DNA of 64,000 nucleotides from Candidatus Marisimplicoccus framensis (GCA_905182065.1 CAJIZN010000001.1:310001-374000), one strand, 5' to 3'; shown: positions 29,054 to 38,672, numbered from the stretch's first letter. Notes: generated by a model not told the origin, from the sequence alone. Translations and numbers: made by a program.

Positions 29054-30380
29054 AATTTTTATATATTTTTCCTTTTTTGATAACAACGTCTACATTTTGA
29101 AGTAATGAAATATATTTAAGGACATTACCCTTTACAGCAATGATATCTGCTTGTTTTCCGATCGATATTGTTCCAACAGTTTCTGATACACCCATAAAAA
29201 AAGAAGGCCAATAAGTTGCAGATTTTATAGCATCAAGAGGGTCTACATCCATCACATTGACCCATACATCTAGTTCATTCCATGTGCTCTGAGAATGAAA
29301 CTTCATAGGTATTCCACTATCAGTTCCAATCATCATAACAACTCCTGAATTTCTTAGCTGATTAAATTTTGTTTTTAAAGTAGGTTTTCTAATTGGTGTA
29401 AGCTGAAAGTATGGTAATTCCCCTGGTTTTTTAATAGAGTTTTTTATATCAGTAATTATTGTGTCTGGAAGGCCTAAGTGCCATGAGTCATTGTCAAGAT
29501 GCTCATTACTTTTTATTACATCAGTGTAATTATAGAGGCCTTCAATTGTTGGAGTCCAAAATAACGGACCTAGGTTCATTTGACCAGTTCTCTCATTAAT
29601 CATTTCCATTACATCATCTGGATATTTAGGGGCTGATGATAATCCTGTATGCTCAAAATTATCAATTCCTACTTTAAGTCCCAATCTAATTTCTTCCGGG
29701 CGATGAGAGTGAGCTACGACTTTTAAATTATTCTTATGAGCTTCATCCACAATTGCATTTAACTCTTCGTAAGTCATTTGATCTTGATCAATAAGTTTTA
29801 TTACATCAACTCCAGCATTTGCAAGAGTTTTTACTTTATTTCTTGCATCTTTTCCTCCATTTACACCCCATCTGAATTCTTCTGTTCCTGGATATGGTTG
29901 TTTCTGAATAAAAGGACCACTCATATACATTGTAGGGCCTGGAATTATACCAGAATTAATTCTATCTCTAACATCTATACTCTCTTCCAAGGGCCCTCCT
30001 AAATCTCTGGCACTAGTAACTCCTGCCATAAGAAGTTGATTAGCTGACGAAGGCATAATTACATCCTTAAATAATTTTAAATATGTAGCGTCCCAGTAAT
30101 CATAATCTGAATGTCCATTAATCATTAAGTGAACATGCATATCCCAAAGACCTGGCATCACAGACATACCCTCCGTACTTATTATTTCATAATCCTCTGA
30201 TATTTTTATATTACCTACAGTTCCAATTTCTATTATGGTTTCACCATCAATAAGAATAACACTATCATGAATTGGGATATTACCATATCCATCAATTAAT
30301 GTTCCTCCAACTAAAGCCTTCTTTTGTGCAATTGAAAAAAAAGACGAGACTAATGTTATGATTAATAAGTATTTTTTCAT
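29043..30380 (-). CDS. Exported amidohydrolase (imidazolonepropionase/prolidase-like)
   Basis: A 445-residue amidohydrolase-superfamily protein with a signal peptide ending near FSIAQ. Metal ligands in order: MHVHLM (HxH), the carboxylated Lys in VIKLIDQDQ, VAHSHRPEE (His), DNFEHTG (His) and IGTDSGIP (Asp). The family includes Xaa-Pro dipeptidases and imidazolonepropionase-like enzymes and often acts on peptides or N-acylated amino acids. A signal peptide indicates periplasmic or extracellular action. It starts 10 bp after the Rieske oxygenase stop, which suggests one transcript. Confidence 0.85.
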   Translation of the reverse strand: MKKYLLIITLVSSFFSIAQKKALVGGTLIDGYGNIPIHDSVILIDGETIIEIGTVGNIKISEDYEIISTEGMSVMPGLWDMHVHLMINGHSDYDYWDATYLKLFKDVIMPSSANQLLMAGVTSARDLGGPLEESIDVRDRINSGIIPGPTMYMSGPFIQKQPYPGTEEFRWGVNGGKDARNKVKTLANAGVDVIKLIDQDQMTYEELNAIVDEAHKNNLKVVAHSHRPEEIRLGLKVGIDNFEHTGLSSAPKYPDDVMEMINERTGQMNLGPLFWTPTIEGLYNYTDVIKSNEHLDNDSWHLGLPDTIITDIKNSIKKPGELPYFQLTPIRKPTLKTKFNQLRNSGVVMMIGTDSGIPMKFHSQSTWNELDVWVNVMDVDPLDAIKSATYWPSFFMGVSETVGTISIGKQADIIAVKGNVLKYISLLQNVDVVIKKGKIYKNSRL

Positions 30381-30390
30381 TTTTTTAAAG

Positions 30391-31476
30391 TTAAGAATTA
30401 AATGATTTTGATAATAAACTGTGAAAATGATGAACTCCTTTCTCTTTTGTAGGAGAGAATCTTCCAGCTTTATAAAATTTTGATCTTATTCCTTTCTGAA
30501 CACCTTCGACAACAAATTCATCCTCTCTTTCAACTTTATCAAGAGAAGCTCCAGCGCCTGTTTCTAGTTTAGACTCATCAAAAACATAGGTTAAAAACTG
30601 AACTTTTGTTTTTTGAATACTAATTGGTTTAACAACATTTATAGATAATCCCCAAGGGTAAAAGTTTAGCATTATATTTGGAAATAACCAGTAGTAATAT
30701 GCTGCAACATTTTTTCCAAAATCTACATGTGATTCTGGAATATCAAAGGTCTCTTCACCGTCTTTTGCATAACCTACTTGTAAATTATAATTTTCATAAA
30801 TTTCCGTATCATAATCACCATAATCTAAAATATTATTTAGATCATTATGTACAAAAGGAATGTGGAACCCCTCAAGATAATTATCACAATATAGTGCCCA
30901 GTGAGAATTAACTAGATAATCTTTACTCAAATCCCCTCTATAAGTTAACTTATCAAGAGGGATAAAGCTTACTCTTTCAGTAATTTCACTAAAAACTGTT
31001 TTTATTTCATAGCTAGGTTCAAGACCAACAAATAGAAACGGACCCATATTTCTTACTTGAAATTCTTTTAAATTATCACATTCTCTTGGGAAATTTTTTG
31101 CATCATCAAATTCTGGCATTGATTTAAATTTTCCATCCAAGTGAAATTTTCTTCCATGATACATGCATCTTAAATCATTAACCTTACATCTATCATTGAC
31201 AATTATGTTGGCTCGATGAGTACAAACATTAGTTAAACATTTATGTTCATCGTTTTCATCTTTTATTAGTATTAAAGGTTCATCAATATAGTCTTTGATA
31301 AAATCAAAAGGGTAAACATTTGTATTAACTGGTAATATCGATTCATGTTCAATTAACTGCCATGATCTGTAAAAAACTTTTTCTCGTAAATCATTAAAAT
31401 ACTTATTAGATTTATAGAACTCTGAAGGAAGAGTTTCAGCAATTTTTATATCCTTTTCAACTTTAAATTGTTTCAT
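30391..31476 (-). CDS. Rieske non-heme iron oxygenase, alpha-subunit-like
   Basis: A 361-residue protein with an N-terminal Rieske [2Fe-2S] site (CTHR and CMYHG, giving Cys, His, Cys, His) and a catalytic domain with the mononuclear iron motif NYLEGFHIPFVH. These are the hallmarks of ring-hydroxylating/choline-monooxygenase-type alpha subunits. It needs a reductase partner, which is not encoded nearby. The substrate cannot be inferred; quaternary amines or aromatics are typical. No signal peptide. First gene of a two-gene unit with the amidohydrolase, divergent from the Rieske lipoprotein operon. Confidence 0.87.
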   Translation of the reverse strand: MKQFKVEKDIKIAETLPSEFYKSNKYFNDLREKVFYRSWQLIEHESILPVNTNVYPFDFIKDYIDEPLILIKDENDEHKCLTNVCTHRANIIVNDRCKVNDLRCMYHGRKFHLDGKFKSMPEFDDAKNFPRECDNLKEFQVRNMGPFLFVGLEPSYEIKTVFSEITERVSFIPLDKLTYRGDLSKDYLVNSHWALYCDNYLEGFHIPFVHNDLNNILDYGDYDTEIYENYNLQVGYAKDGEETFDIPESHVDFGKNVAAYYYWLFPNIMLNFYPWGLSINVVKPISIQKTKVQFLTYVFDESKLETGAGASLDKVEREDEFVVEGVQKGIRSKFYKAGRFSPTKEKGVHHFHSLLSKSFNS

Positions 31477-31568
31477 GTCATTTAGTTAAAAGTATACTAA
31501 AGTCTAATTTGAAGTGTTAATTTACTAAATATACATACTAGATTTATTTGAAATTTAAAACAAATTTT

Positions 31569-32081
31569 ATGGAAAGAAGAAAATTTTTACAAAATACTTG
31601 TCCTACTGTAACATTTGCTTTTTTTGGCTTGTCTTTTGTTCAGGCATGTTCTAAATCAGATGATGACGAGTCTTCATATTCATCTGACTCAGGCAATAAC
31701 TCAAGCGATCCTTATGGTAATGACTCTCAATCGAATAACGGAATAACAGAAAGCGGCAACACTTTAACTCTAGATCTTACAAACTCAACTTTTAGTGGAG
31801 TAAGCAGTCCAGGTGACTTTATTAATTTAACGTCAGTAGGAGTATTGCTCTTAAAAACTTCAAATACAGAATATAGAGCATTTGATAATTGTTGTCCTCA
31901 TAGTGGGTCTAAAAATGCATGGTCTTATACAAACGATAAGTTTAGATGTGGTACACACGGAAATAGCTATGGTATTGATGGAAATAATATTGTAAATTGT
32001 GGTTCAGCATCAACTTCGGGTGATTTGAAAAAATATTCAACATCTCTGAATAATGATACTTTAACCATAACTACTAGCTAA
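31569..32081 (+). CDS. Rieske [2Fe-2S] lipoprotein, twin-arginine type
   Basis: The ATG at 31569 gives MERRKFLQ, a twin-arginine-like start; the TTG at 31548 is less likely. A hydrophobic stretch ends in VQAC, a lipobox. A Ser/Asp/Asn-rich linker of about 35 residues follows, then a compact Rieske domain with CCPHSGSKN and CGTHGNSYG (Cys-x-His and Cys-x-x-His). Twin-arginine export fits a protein folded with its cluster in the cytoplasm. It is the first gene of a tight operon with a four-His membrane protein and a YceI-like protein; an extracytoplasmic electron relay is a reasonable inference. Confidence 0.8.
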   Translation: MERRKFLQNTCPTVTFAFFGLSFVQACSKSDDDESSYSSDSGNNSSDPYGNDSQSNNGITESGNTLTLDLTNSTFSGVSSPGDFINLTSVGVLLLKTSNTEYRAFDNCCPHSGSKNAWSYTNDKFRCGTHGNSYGIDGNNIVNCGSASTSGDLKKYSTSLNNDTLTITTS

Positions 32082-32082
32082 A

Positions 32083-32718
32083 ATGTTTTTTTCAAAGGGA
32101 AGAGTGATATTGACAATTAGTCTAGCAATTTTTTTTAGTTGCTCTGCTTTAGGTCAGGACTTTTTTGAAGAGTTTGAAAATTTAATAGATGATGAAAAAA
32201 CTTCTTTACTTCCTGAGAAAATAATTTTTACTCAAAAAATATTTTGGGGAAAAAATGGTTTATTCCGAAAAACAGGCATATCAAAACTTAGTCTTGAGAA
32301 TAGAGAGAAAGAGCTAGTCTTGAGAGAAAAAATGCTAAAAGCTCATCAAATACTTGGTTATGTTACATTCGTAGGAATGATTGCTCAGGGAATTTTAGGG
32401 GGGAAGCTATATCAAGGTAAAAAAAAGGGAGATTACAGTCTTTACGAACCTCATAAAACTGTTGGAAAAATTGTTACAGCGACATATTTTACTGGTGCTG
32501 GACTCTCATTATTTTCTCCACCACCCCTAGTTTCAAGAAAAAGTGAAGGAATAAATAATATTAAAATACATAAAGTTCTTGCTAATATCCATGTTCCCGC
32601 TATGATTTTAACAAATGTACTATCTAAAGATGTAAACTCAGATGCTCATCGAGCAGCAGCTTATACAGCTTTTGCAAGTTATTCTTTTGCAATGCTTTCT
32701 ATAATAATAGACTTCTAA
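32083..32718 (+). CDS. Membrane protein with four His-bearing helices (cytochrome b561-like)
   Basis: A signal-like N-terminal segment is followed by a polar stretch to about residue 85. Four hydrophobic helices come next, each with one or more His: LKAHQILGYVTFVGM, YEPHKTVGKIVTATYF, IKIHKVLANIHVPAM and SDAHRAAAYTAFASYSF. Two pairs of axial His would suit one or two hemes b, as in cytochrome b561. The sequence does not carry an exact family motif, so this is inference. It begins 1 bp after the Rieske lipoprotein stop and overlaps the YceI-like gene (TAATG), so tight co-expression is expected. Confidence 0.6.
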   Translation: MFFSKGRVILTISLAIFFSCSALGQDFFEEFENLIDDEKTSLLPEKIIFTQKIFWGKNGLFRKTGISKLSLENREKELVLREKMLKAHQILGYVTFVGMIAQGILGGKLYQGKKKGDYSLYEPHKTVGKIVTATYFTGAGLSLFSPPPLVSRKSEGINNIKIHKVLANIHVPAMILTNVLSKDVNSDAHRAAAYTAFASYSFAMLSIIIDF

Positions 32719-33242
32719 TGAGATTATTAACTCTTATATTAATATTAACTCTCAATAATTTAACTTCCCAGGAACTTAAAAATATTGATACTACTAAATC
32801 TAGTATTAGTTATTCTGGAAATCATTTTTTACATAAATGGTCAGCAGAGAATAATAATTTATCTGGTCTAATTAAAACAGATAATGAAAAAATTGTAAAT
32901 ATTGGTATAGTTGCTAAAGTGGCAGATTTCAAAAGTGGAAACTCTAGTCTTGATAGTAATTCTTATAGAGTTCTTGAGGCTCTAAAATTTCCTAATATTA
33001 TTTTTAAATCAATAAGTATTAAAAGTCAAAATGGTCTATCAAACATCCAAGGCCTAATTGAATTTCACGGAATAGAGAAAAATATTGATGTGAATGTTGA
33101 GTTAACTAAAATGGATAATACAACTCAAATAAATGGGGAATTCACTCTTAATTTATCAGACTTTTCAATTGATCGCCCTTCTTTACTTTTAAGAAAAATT
33201 GACAACGAAATCAAAATAGAATTTATTCTATTTTTTGGTTAG
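32718..33242 (+). CDS. YceI-like family protein
   Basis: A 174-residue exported protein (hydrophobic start, mature end near LTSQ). It has YSGNHFLHKWSAENNNLSG, FKSGNSSLDSNSYRVLEALKFPNIIFKS and IQGLIEFHGIEKNIDV. This is the YceI lipocalin-like pattern: a phi-x-G-x-H start, a K-FP-I-F-S strand, and a G-L-x-x-HG-x-x-K turn. YceI proteins bind isoprenoids or lipid-like cofactors in the periplasm. Together with the two upstream genes it suggests a membrane redox module acting on a quinone-like substrate. Confidence 0.75.
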   Translation: MRLLTLILILTLNNLTSQELKNIDTTKSSISYSGNHFLHKWSAENNNLSGLIKTDNEKIVNIGIVAKVADFKSGNSSLDSNSYRVLEALKFPNIIFKSISIKSQNGLSNIQGLIEFHGIEKNIDVNVELTKMDNTTQINGEFTLNLSDFSIDRPSLLLRKIDNEIKIEFILFFG

Positions 33243-33243
33243 G

Positions 33244-34124
33244 TTAGTATTGATGAAATCCCTGAGAAACAAATTCTAGAACAGTTGGAAGAGATTCTCT
33301 CCAATATGTCCAAGTATGAGCACCATCTCTTACTCTATACTCATGATTTATCCCTTTATCACTAAAGTCAATATGGAGTAGACTACTGTCTTCGTATAAA
33401 TAATCATCATCTCCAGTATCAATAAACCATCTAACAGAATTTATTTCACTAATTGGAATTTTATTTATCAAAATTCTAGGATGATTTTATTTAACAAAGC
33501 TTCTAGATCTCCTTCGATATAATCAAAGTCATAATTGTAGTTATAATTATTTCTAAAAATCCATTCAATAAATTTATTTGGATTTGTAGGTCCTATTGCA
33601 GGACTTAAAGGAGCTGCAGATGAGAAAAGATCAGGTCTGTGTAATGCATATATTAATGTGCCTCCACCACCCATTGATAGTCCTGAGATAGCTCGAAATC
33701 TTTTATCAGATTTTATTCTATATTTTGATTCTACATGAGGCATTAATTCATTGAAAAAAAAGTCTTCGTAAAGCCAGTTTTCATTTGGGATATTGATGTA
33801 ACCTACATATCCAGTATTTGCATCAGGCATTACAATAATCATAGGAGTTGATTCTCCATTTAAAATAGAATTATCAGCAATTTTCTTTACCTCGCCAAAC
33901 TGGACCCATCCCGTATGATTATCACCAAGTCCATGGAGTAAATAAAGAACAGGGTAACTTCTAGACGAAGTATCATAATCAGGAGGTAGATATATAGAAT
34001 AGTTTCTTTCCATATCAAGAATTTCACTTTTCATTGTAAGATTATCAAAGACCTTACTTTGAGCAAAAGTAAAGTTTGAAGAAATTATAATTAATAATAA
34101 TGTAAGTCTATATATTTTTCTCAT
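33244..34124 (-). CDS. Carbohydrate-esterase-1-like alpha/beta hydrolase (frameshift near C-terminus)
   Basis: Signal peptide ending FTFAQ. Features are RNYSIYLPPDYDTSSRSYPVLYLLHG, GLSMGGGG (nucleophile Ser, oxyanion loop), and in the next frame IDTGDDDYLYED (acid) and VRDGAHTWTYW (catalytic His). The frame changes near 33470, so the acid and His lie in the second fragment (33244-33471). With one base corrected the enzyme is complete, about 290 residues, and resembles feruloyl esterase/esterase D-type enzymes. It is convergent with the YceI-like gene, 1 bp between stops. Probably removes acyl groups from sugars or small esters outside the cytoplasm. Confidence 0.75.
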
Positions 34125-34196
34125 ACAACCAATTTATAAAATATATATTATATTTAGGACTTTACTATTAATCAATAACTTAATAAAAATTAAATT

Positions 34197-34731
34197 ATGA
34201 AAAAATTAGCTTTATTATTAATTATACTTATTTGCTTCATGTGAAGCTCCATCTACAGGGGTTAGTGAAGCAGATTCAAATACATTTGAAAAAAATGTAG
34301 AAACTTTAAAGAATGATTTCGTTAAAGGTTACGAAGAAGGAGACTATGACAAAGTAGTTTCTGTATTTGCTGATTCTATTAGATGGTACGGGCCAGGAGT
34401 TAATGCAGAAATGCTAGAAGGCATTGATATTTTAAAAGAAAATGTTTCTTTCTGGATGGGTAACTTTGAAAATATTTCTTTTACTGAAGGCTGGTGGTCT
34501 TCCAGGGACAGATATTGGTTTCTGGGGTGGAAATACATATCCCGTTTCTGATGCAATGTCTGGACCAAATAATGTAAGAATGTATGGAACATGGGATATA
34601 ACTAATTCATATACTGGAAAAGAAGCAACATTTAAGCATTATGTGTGTTAAATTTTAATGAAGATGGGAAAGTACATACAGTTACTGAATATGCTGATGT
34701 AGGTGGTTTAATGACAACTTTTGATGAGTAA
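34197..34731 (+). pseudogene. NTF2/SnoaL-like lipoprotein, broken by three or more frameshifts
   Basis: An ATG at 34197 opens a lipoprotein-like signal (MKKLALLLIILICF). The frame must then shift to give CEAPSTGVSEADSN and NDFVKGYEEGDYDKVVSVFADSIRWYGPG, which is the start of an NTF2-like fold. It shifts again near 34500 into GGLPGTDIGFWGGNTYPVSDAM and once more near 34650 into FNEDGKVHTVTEYADVGGLM, ending TAA at 34729-34731. Every segment is a recognisable part of one NTF2-like protein with no intervening substitutions to stop, so the breaks look like small indels. Its fold matches the convergent intact lipoprotein at 34882. If real, the gene is inactive; if sequencing error, it is a second copy of that type. 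Confidence 0.7.
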
Positions 34732-34792
34732 TTGTTAATAATTATTTCTAATCAATGGAGTCATTATAAATTAAATCTTTTTAGATTTACTC

Positions 34793-34808
34793 GTTGGCTT
34801 CGGCTAAC
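34793..34808 (+). other. UUCG-tetraloop hairpin
   Basis: GTTGGC-TTCG-GCTAAC forms a 6-bp stem with one G-T pair and a stable UUCG loop. It sits between the broken NTF2-like gene and the strong terminator and may protect the 3' end of the transcript. Confidence 0.5.
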
Positions 34809-34830
34809 TTAAATTGGTTTATGGTTAATT

Positions 34831-34867
34831 AAAAACCCTCAAGATCTTTCTTGAGGGTTTTTTTATA
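34831..34867. terminator. Bidirectional rho-independent terminator
   Basis: AAAAACCCTCAAGA pairs with TCTTGAGGGTTTTT around TCTT, with A- and T-runs on either side. The stem is about 14 bp. It lies between two convergent NTF2-like genes and can end transcription from both sides. Confidence 0.92.
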
Positions 34868-34881
34868 GTAAAAAATAATAT

Positions 34882-35382
34882 CTATTGAGAATCACCTCTA
34901 ATAGCATATTGTCTTAGAGTTATAATTTTGCCATCTACAACATAATAACTTTCATGATGAAGATCGATATATGCTTCACTATCTTCAGTTTCAGGATAGT
35001 CAACTGAGAATCCAGCCTGAACATGTTCACCACCAATTGAAGGGTCTAAGTCAACAGAGAAAGCATAATCATATGACCATGATACATTTTCACCTGTAGT
35101 AAGAGATTCGATAAAAGAATCAAAAGTATTAGTATACTCTCCCTTTGGTGTCCATACCTCAACAGTGTCAGCAAAATATTCTCTCATACCCTCATAATCT
35201 TGACTAGCCCATAGACCGTCAACTATATTAACTACATCTATAGCTTCTTGAGTTCCAAGGTGCCATTTAGAATCAGAGTTTTCGCCAGAGACAAAGCCTA
35301 TTGCTCTATCTGACATATTTGTTTCACACCCATTTAAAAAAACAGATAATGTGAAAATTGTTATTAAAATTGAATTTTTCAT
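34882..35382 (-). CDS. NTF2/SnoaL-like lipoprotein (intact)
   Basis: A 166-residue lipoprotein with lipobox VFLNGC. The mature part opens with a helix (QEAIDVVNIVDGLWASQDYEGMREYFADTVEVWTP), the typical NTF2-like start, and ends with strands (ESYYVVDGKIITLRQYAIRGD). NTF2-like proteins bind small ligands or act as dimerising enzymes; no catalytic residues can be assigned. A 34-bp promoter-like AT stretch precedes the gene. It shares fold and position with the broken lipoprotein on the other side of the terminator. Confidence 0.7.
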   Translation of the reverse strand: MKNSILITIFTLSVFLNGCETNMSDRAIGFVSGENSDSKWHLGTQEAIDVVNIVDGLWASQDYEGMREYFADTVEVWTPKGEYTNTFDSFIESLTTGENVSWSYDYAFSVDLDPSIGGEHVQAGFSVDYPETEDSEAYIDLHHESYYVVDGKIITLRQYAIRGDSQ

Positions 35383-35625
35383 TGTAATTGTTTAATTAAC
35401 AAATATATAACTAAAATAAATAACAATATCGTATCTTTTTTATAGTGTGCTATTTATGTTTTAATAATTTATTTATATATACTAATTTAAAAGTTTAATT
35501 AGTATATATAATATTATATACATTTATTATTATCAATATATTTGATTTAAAATTTATATAAATTGTATTAATAATACATTATTTAATACATCTACTATTT
35601 CTATTTTTTTATATATTTTTGAGAT

Positions 35626-36093
35626 ATGAAAAAAATGATAATTGCAATTCTAATAATGACTAGTTCTTGTGAAGGGACTCGAACAGATAACTACAATAAT
35701 AAACCAAGTACTCAAATCGATTACTATGTTTCAGAAAATACTAAAAAACTTGACTTTCCTTTTTCTGATGCTACAATAGTAAACAATGTAATATACGTAT
35801 CAGGACAGGTTGGAAATATCCCCGGAAGCAACGAATTAGTTAAAGGGGGAATTAAAGAAGAAACGAGACAAACAATGAAAAACATAGAAGGAATTTTGAC
35901 TTCATTAGGAAGTTCAATGGAAAAAGTATTTAAGTGTACTTGCATGTTATCTGATATATCTGAATGGGGTGAAATGAGTGCAGAATACAGAAAGGTGTTT
36001 AATGATAATAAGAAACCATCGCGAAGTGCTTTTGCAGGAACTGGATTAGCATTAGGTGCTAAGGTTGAAATAGAATGCTGGGCAGTAAAATAA
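35626..36093 (+). CDS. RidA-family lipoprotein (exported)
   Basis: A 155-residue protein with a short hydrophobic start and a lipobox-like MTSSC. It is followed by a full RidA domain: FPFSDATIVNNVIYVSGQVG, GIKEETRQTMKNIEGILTSLG, VFKCTCMLSDISEWGEMSAEYRKVF, and KKPSRSAFAGTGLALGAKVEIECWAVK. The Arg in PSRSAF is the substrate-binding residue of active imine deaminases, so the enzyme should be active. RidA is normally cytosolic; export as a lipoprotein is unusual. A separate RidA domain is fused to a reductase at 12.8 kb. Confidence 0.8.
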   Translation: MKKMIIAILIMTSSCEGTRTDNYNNKPSTQIDYYVSENTKKLDFPFSDATIVNNVIYVSGQVGNIPGSNELVKGGIKEETRQTMKNIEGILTSLGSSMEKVFKCTCMLSDISEWGEMSAEYRKVFNDNKKPSRSAFAGTGLALGAKVEIECWAVK

Positions 36094-36095
36094 TA

Positions 36096-36296
36096 TTAAC
36101 GCTTTTGCTTGACCTTAGATTCAAAAATTAATTCAGAAAGTAATTCATCTGCCTTATCATCAGCTTCTGATCTTTTTTTAGAATCAAACTTTTCGTAAAC
36201 TGAAATAAAATGATTTGAAGTTCTCCTTGAGATTTTTTTTAGAAGAAAGGCCTCCTGAACCCTTCTCAGGAAAATACTTTTTGAACTTAATTGCAT
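36096..36296 (-). CDS. Small basic protein, 66 aa, unknown function
   Basis: An ATG-initiated ORF convergent with the RidA gene, 2 bp between stops. The sequence is hydrophilic, Arg/Lys-rich at both ends with an acidic centre (RSEADDKADELLSELIFE) and no signal peptide. It looks like a helical cytosolic protein. It could be a real small gene or a chance frame; the balanced composition and clean spacing favour a real gene. Confidence 0.4.
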   Translation of the reverse strand: MQLSSKSIFLRRVQEAFLLKKISRRTSNHFISVYEKFDSKKRSEADDKADELLSELIFESKVKQKR

Positions 36297-36440
36297 TGGT
36301 TTATAATTATTCTAAAAATAGAAAAAAAACTGATTAAATAGCTATTATAATTAACTTTTTAAAAAAAATATTAACCCTAAGACTGTCTGATATGAGTAGT
36401 TTTCTTTTCAGATAGTTAATAAATTAAAGTTAATAGTCTG

Positions 36441-38672
36441 TTACTTAAATAAATACTGAAATTTTAAAAATACTTGAGTCTTGTTCATTCTGTAATGAGG
36501 AGAATTATAGTCTGTAAACTGATCAACATAGTTTTGATTTCCCCCTAAATAGAATATAGTATCTGGATTAGGCCTCCAAGAAATAAGTGGTTGAAAGAAA
36601 AATTGCTCAGAAAAATCATTATACTCAGAAATCAATCTAAGATCAAGAAAGTTTGTAAACTGATAACGAATATCTACCCTACCAATATAACCCTTAAAAT
36701 AATACTCATCTGAATTAAGTTTTTTTATTGAAGAATAATTGATACTTGGTATAATTCTAAAATTATCACTAATTGATATTTCAGATGAAAGTCTTATATC
36801 GTTAACCATACCTAACATTGGAGTTTCAATCCGGTAAGCAATGTCTTTACCCCACTTGTACCAAAAATTAAAATTTAGAAAGTCTGTTGGCTGACTTTCA
36901 ACCCTAAGCCAATGATTAATAAAATCTTTAAATTGAAACTCTAGATGTGACTTTATAAAGTTGTATTCATAATTATATAAAACATCAGTATTTAAAACTG
37001 TTAAAAAGCCAAGATACCCTTGAAAGTTAGATCTAGAAATATTGTTAGAATAATCATAATCGAAGTCTTGCCTTAAACTTATTCTGTATCTTTTTATAAG
37101 ATCTTTATTAGGAAATTTATAATAACCATGCCACAGAGTATATTTTTTCTGATTGTTAGTAGAAATAAAACCAAGATCTGATCTAAATTCGTCAGAAAGC
37201 TGCTTGTACTCAATAAACGACCTCCACGTTTCAGTATTTCTACTAATAGATGCAAAAATGGCATTCCCATTAATTATTTCTCCATCTAATTGTACTGAAT
37301 TATCTCCATATTTTTTATCAGAGTCAATCCAATCAGCAACCGGTTCCTTGTTATTATTTAAAGAATAATTCAAATCTCAAATTTCCATACATCTGAGAAA
37401 TTTATAAGTGCATCAAAGCCATATAAATTACCATAAGCATCTCCCTCATAAAGCCTGTTGGAAGCTAGGAGTCCTATCTTAGTCTGATTGATTAATAAAA
37501 TTTTGGTACCTAATAACATTACTGAAGCTTTTCCCCCCAACTCCTGAAAAAGATTCATATTGTGTTGGCACAAGATATGGCGTCTCTTATCAAAAGCACT
37601 TAAAACATATAGTCTTGACTTTTTACCTTGATTGATTATTTTGGATGCAAATGATGGATTATTAATTGATCTTGAATAAAACACATCAATTGATAGTCCA
37701 TTGCATCAACTCCTCTATTAAAAAAAGGTCTTCTTTCAGGATAGTTTATTGCTGTTGGTGAATTAATATCAATTTTTGTAGCATCAGATTCAACTTGTGA
37801 AAAATCAGGATTTAATGTTGCTTCTAATTGATAAGATTTTTATTCAACTCCATATTTACTCCAATTCCATAATTTAATTCTGGGGTTTCATAATTAATTC
37901 TATCATAATATTTATCTCTTGAACCTGAAATATTGGAACTTACATAGGGTAGGAAGTCTAATTTTTTTTCTATAACTATATCATTCATTACTATTGTGTG
38001 GTCAAGCAAACACAGTTGACAACTTGCATCTCTATTTACCATACTTGAACTAGCTCTTACCTCAACACCTTCATTATCATCATCAATATAACCTGTAAAA
38101 AGTTCTATTTTCCATGATTGATTTTTTCCGTTTGGAAAGGGAATCTCAGAATAAGGTATTATAAATTCAACCTCATATCCCCTATCAGTTTGTCTTCCTT
38201 TTGATTGGAAATCAAAATTTGCATTTTTCATATTTAGATCACCTAAGCTTTCTGAAGGAAGTCTAATTACATCATTTTGACTTCCTGAAGCATTGGAAGC
38301 TAATATAATATGGTTTCTAGCGTCACCATAGGTATCAATTGAGAGTCCAACAAAATCAGCTCTCCAGAAGGCACTGTTGTCTCTTGGTGTTAATGGAGCT
38401 ACAACTCTTTCTCTATCAGCTTTTATACCTATATAGAGAAACTTATCAGAGTAAGTTATATATCCTTTTGTCTTTTGAGATGGCATACTATTATACCCAG
38501 GAGTATCCTCATAAATTATCTCAAGAATTTTTGCACCCTGGATTTCTTCATCTGAAATTATACCATCTTTGTTAAAGTTACTTTCATCTATTTTATTTAA
38601 GACTAAGGTTGTTTCTTGACCTAAAGAAGATGAAACGTATAAACCTAAAAAAATTAATAAGAACTTTTTCAT
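36441..38672 (-). pseudogene. DUF5916 / CBM9-like outer-membrane protein, copy 1, with several frameshifts
   Basis: The fragments 37824-38672, 37370-37684 and 36441-37373 form one protein of about 744 residues. They are collinear with the neighbouring copy at 38723-40965. The N-terminus has a signal peptide (ending near LGQE), then a CBM9-like beta-sandwich (GYITYSDKFLYIGIKADRERV, WRADFVGLSIDTYGDARNH). The middle has NPDFSQVE and NYPERRPFF. The rest is a beta-barrel ending QVFLKFQYLFK. I place breaks near 37826, 37700, 37590, 37505 and 37373; in each case the expected residues resume in another frame (for example PYLVPTQYESFSGVGG in a different frame from 37590). Family function is unknown; it is an exported barrel often linked to sugar uptake. 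Confidence 0.75.

Noticed and set aside
30391-33242. Rieske oxygenase and Rieske lipoprotein as one system
   Set aside because: They are divergently transcribed and no reductase links them; the lipoprotein groups with the four-His and YceI genes instead.
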